64,000 nt of DNA from an uncultured Ruminococcus sp. (GTDB lineage: Bacteria; Bacillota; Clostridia; Oscillospirales; Acutalibacteraceae), in assembly GCA_910585865.1 (NCBI GenBank), contig CAJUGO010000002.1:186001-250000 (forward strand), read 5' to 3'. Of the stretch, positions 61,572-64,000 are shown one piece after another (position 1 is the stretch's first letter; the number at the start of each line of letters is the position of its first letter). The notes under the pieces were generated by a model that searched no databases, had not been told where the DNA came from, and saw only the letters and a list, made by a program, of their open reading frames with translations. A program made the position numbers and the translations under genes.

Positions 61572-61772
61572 TTATAAAACCTTATATCCTTGTTCTTCAA
61601 CAGTTTTCTTTAATACATCATCAGACACCTCAGAAATTAATGTAAGAACAGCAGTACCCTTCTCGTGGCTCACCTCAGCAGCCTGAACACCATCAAGCGC
61701 TTCAAGAACCTGTTTAACTCTTCCTTCGCAATGAGGACACATCATACCTTCAATTTTCATTGTTTTCTCCAT
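61572..61772 (-). CDS. copZ: Possible internally started CopZ-like copper chaperone (nested in copA)
   Basis: From the ATG at 61772 a 66-residue HMA protein could be made: MEKTMKIEGMMCPHCEGRV, ending near TVEEQGYKVL. The size, the MXCXXC motif (here MMCPHC) and the position after copA are those of CopZ. The AAAGGAGA ribosome-binding site lies about eight bases upstream. In the annotated frame it is fused to CopA. Which product dominates is unknown. Confidence 0.6.
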   Translation of the reverse strand: MEKTMKIEGMMCPHCEGRVKQVLEALDGVQAAEVSHEKGTAVLTLISEVSDDVLKKTVEEQGYKVL

Positions 61773-64000
61773 TTTTAAAATCTCCTTTTGTTTAATTTTT
61801 ATATCACGCTTTGAATTGCGTATGTTTACAAAGTTAAGCCTTAAAGCATTTGTCACAACACAAAAACTAGATAAGCTCATTGCTGCCGCGCCAAACATTG
61901 GATTTAGCTGCCAGCCGAAAATATTGATAAATACACCTGCTGCAAGCGGAATACCCAATATATTATATATAAATGCCCAGAAAAGATTTTCATGAATATT
62001 TCTCAGCGTTGCCCTTCCCAGACGAATTGCCGCCGGCACATCGCTAAGTTTGCTTTTCATAAGCACAACATCAGCCGCATCAATCGCTACATCAGTACCT
62101 GCGCCTATTGCAATACCTAAATCAGCCGCCGTAAGTGCAGGTGCATCATTAATACCGTCGCCTACCATCGCTACTCTGCCGTTGTGTTTAAGCTGTCTGA
62201 TACAGCTTTCTTTTCCGTCAGGCAATACATCCGAAATCACTTCGTCAATACCTGCTTGTTTTCCTACAGCCTTTGCTGTTTTATTATTGTCCCCTGTAAG
62301 CATAACAACCTTTATGCCCATATTTTTTAATTCATCAACAGCTTTAGCACTATCCTCTTTTATTATATCTGCGACTGCAATAATTCCAAGCAACTTACTC
62401 CCTTTGCTAAAAAACAAAGGAGTTTTTCCCTGAGAGGCAAGCTCTTCGGCCTTTGTTTTTATTTCGGAATCTATCTGCGCATACATTGAAATAAAATTTA
62501 TGTTTCCTCCGCAAATGTTTTTTCCGCTGCAGACAGCAGAAAGTCCGTTGCCCGGCAAAACCTTAAAATCATCAACGTCTTCAGCCGTTATTTTTTCTTC
62601 TTTAGCTTTTGCTGTGATTGCCTTTGCGAGAGGATGTTCACTTTTACACTCAAGAGAAAATGCTGTTTTTAATAAGTCTTCAGCATTATTACCGCCAAAC
62701 GGCAAAATATCCGTAACAGCAGGCTCACCTTTTGTAATTGTGCCTGTTTTATCCAGAACTACCGTCTGTATTCTTCCTGCAGTTTCAAGTGAAACAGCGG
62801 TTTTGTAAAGAATGCCGTTTTTTGCTCCAACACCGTTTCCCACCATTATTGCAACAGGAGTTGCAAGTCCCAGCGCACAGGGACAGCTGATTACCAACAC
62901 AGATACTGCTCTGGCAAGAGAAAAACCGATACTGTGTCCAAGTACGAGCCATACAATTGCAGTGATTAAAGCAACCACAATTACTGCAGGAACGAACACC
63001 CCCGATACCTTATCTGCAATTTTTGCAATAGGCGCTTTTGTCGCAGAAGCATCGCTTACCATTTTTATAATCTGTGAAAGTGTTGTATCCTCCCCTATCC
63101 TTGTGGCTTGACAGCGAATATATCCCGACTGATTAATTGTTGCTGCCGAAACATTGTCACCTGCATTTTTATCAACAGGAATGCTTTCACCTGTTAAAGC
63201 AGATTCATTAACGGCACTGCTGCCCTCAATAATAACTCCGTCAACAGGAATATTTCCTCCGGGACGGACAACAAATACATCACCTTTTTTGACCTGTTCA
63301 ACCGAAACTTCAACTTCATTGCCGTCGCTAATTATAACCGCTGTTTTCGGTGCAAGCTTCATAAGTCCTTTAAGTGCATCCGTTGTTTTTCCTTTTGAGC
63401 GTGCTTCAAGCATTTTGCCTACTGTAATAAGTGCAAGTATCATTGCTGCAGATTCAAAATAAAACTCATGCATATATAACATGACAGCATCCATATTTCC
63501 CTTTAACTGAGCATCGGTCATAGCAAACAATGCAACTGTACTGTAAATAAATGCAGTTGCTGAACCAAGTGCTACAAGAGTATCCATATTAGGGGCACGG
63601 TTAATAAGTCCTTTGAACCCACTTACAAAAAAACTCTGGTTTATTACCATAACAATTGCAGAAAGCAAAAGTTGAATCAATCCTACTGCAATATGATTAT
63701 TTTCAAAGACAGAAGGCAGAGGCCAGTTCCACATCATATGACCCATAGAAACATACATCAGTACTGCGAGAAAAACAAGTGATCCGATAAGTCTGCGCCT
63801 GATTTTTGGTGTTTCACTATCTGTTAATAAATTATCATTCTCATTTTCTTTTATGTTTGTCTTTCCTTTTAAAGAAGCACCGTATCCTGCTGCTTCCACT
63901 GCTGAAATAACAGCCTGCGGACTTGCACTGCCGTCAACACCCATTGAATTTGTGAGCAAACTTACTGAACATGAGTCCACACCGTCTACCTTGAGCACTG
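61572..64000 (-). CDS. copA: Copper-transporting P-type ATPase CopA with a C-terminal CopZ-like domain (5' end outside window)
   Basis: The visible part has 808 residues and its N-terminus runs off the right edge (the first codon in frame is GTG, an internal Val). It starts inside an HMA domain, then shows P1B-ATPase features: TGESIPVDK, the metal site SCPCALGLATP, the phosphorylation motif VLDKTGTITKG, SEHPLAKA and GDGINDAPAL. Membrane segments near the end with AAMSLSSFCVVTNALRL fit Cu(I)-specific pumps. After a linker (KIKQKEILK) a complete HMA domain follows (MMCPHCEGRVKQVLEALDGV). The linker DNA holds AAAGGAGATTTTAAAA before ATG at 61772, a full ribosome-binding site, so a free CopZ may also be made. 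Confidence 0.93.
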   Translation of the reverse strand, partial: VLKVDGVDSCSVSLLTNSMGVDGSASPQAVISAVEAAGYGASLKGKTNIKENENDNLLTDSETPKIRRRLIGSLVFLAVLMYVSMGHMMWNWPLPSVFENNHIAVGLIQLLLSAIVMVINQSFFVSGFKGLINRAPNMDTLVALGSATAFIYSTVALFAMTDAQLKGNMDAVMLYMHEFYFESAAMILALITVGKMLEARSKGKTTDALKGLMKLAPKTAVIISDGNEVEVSVEQVKKGDVFVVRPGGNIPVDGVIIEGSSAVNESALTGESIPVDKNAGDNVSAATINQSGYIRCQATRIGEDTTLSQIIKMVSDASATKAPIAKIADKVSGVFVPAVIVVALITAIVWLVLGHSIGFSLARAVSVLVISCPCALGLATPVAIMVGNGVGAKNGILYKTAVSLETAGRIQTVVLDKTGTITKGEPAVTDILPFGGNNAEDLLKTAFSLECKSEHPLAKAITAKAKEEKITAEDVDDFKVLPGNGLSAVCSGKNICGGNINFISMYAQIDSEIKTKAEELASQGKTPLFFSKGSKLLGIIAVADIIKEDSAKAVDELKNMGIKVVMLTGDNNKTAKAVGKQAGIDEVISDVLPDGKESCIRQLKHNGRVAMVGDGINDAPALTAADLGIAIGAGTDVAIDAADVVLMKSKLSDVPAAIRLGRATLRNIHENLFWAFIYNILGIPLAAGVFINIFGWQLNPMFGAAAMSLSSFCVVTNALRLNFVNIRNSKRDIKIKQKEILKMEKTMKIEGMMCPHCEGRVKQVLEALDGVQAAEVSHEKGTAVLTLISEVSDDVLKKTVEEQGYKVL

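Noticed and set aside
1..64000. CRISPR arrays, rRNA and tRNA genes
   Set aside because: No spaced direct repeats and no tRNA or rRNA sequence features were seen on reading both strands.

Overview
The window comes from the chromosome of a low-GC, Gram-positive, anaerobic Clostridia-type bacterium, most likely a Ruminococcus relative (Oscillospiraceae). Three observations support this: secreted proteins carry Ruminococcus-style type I dockerins (repeats ending in D-A-T-x-I-Q-K), one of them on a starch-degrading GH13 enzyme as in the Ruminococcus bromii amylosome; the housekeeping set is typical of Firmicutes (IreB, DUF177/L32, class B sortase, LCP proteins, T-box, S-box); and lysine is made through DapL. 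The species call is an inference. No rRNA, tRNA or CRISPR array was seen.

Layout. 1-4.5 kb: start of der, a DUF512 Fe-S protein, yceD-rpmF, then a riboswitch-like leader (preQ1-III candidate) controlling a radical SAM protein and a YhhQ-type queuosine-precursor transporter. 4.7-15.2 kb: nitrogen assimilation, with an Amt-PII fusion and type III glutamine synthetase on the minus strand, divergent from gltBD on the plus strand, and structured leaders between them. 15.4-18.7 kb: two secreted dockerin proteins, one a papain-like protease. 18.9-22.2 kb: an RlmD-type methyltransferase, then two vitamin ECF S-components, each behind its own riboswitch (THF for FolT, FMN for RibU). 22.2-29.7 kb: a minus-strand run of AlkD-like repair protein, LicD, GT2, a membrane protein, an M20 peptidase and YfhO. 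30-35 kb: YfbR-like nucleotidase, two LCP proteins, a class B sortase and an SPQTG-anchored surface protein. 35-38.4 kb: nadA-mnmA and dapL. 38.4-46 kb: pyrG, a CarB-DapF single ORF, carA, and an ANTAR regulator. 46-51 kb: cupin, GNAT, SAM-I riboswitch-metK, dockerin amylase. 51-58.2 kb: a MazF without visible antitoxin, lipoprotein, nnrD, a membrane protein, T-box-pheST, ireB and a small conserved gene. 58.2-61.5 kb: an accessory, partly decayed region (HxlR regulator, orphan promoter/operator, XRE membrane regulator, integrase remnant, MBL-like protein). 61.6-64 kb: CopA, running off the edge, with a CopZ-like domain fused at its end.

The genes form recognisable systems: glutamine synthetase, GOGAT and Amt-PII for nitrogen; CarA/CarB/PyrG for pyrimidines interleaved with DapF/DapL for cell-wall DAP; and vitamin or cofactor salvage under RNA control. 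The most unusual signals are two places (CarB-DapF and CopA-CopZ) where adjacent genes are joined in one frame although the downstream gene keeps a full Shine-Dalgarno and ATG, and the queuosine-type leader with a radical SAM gene whose cysteine spacing is non-standard.
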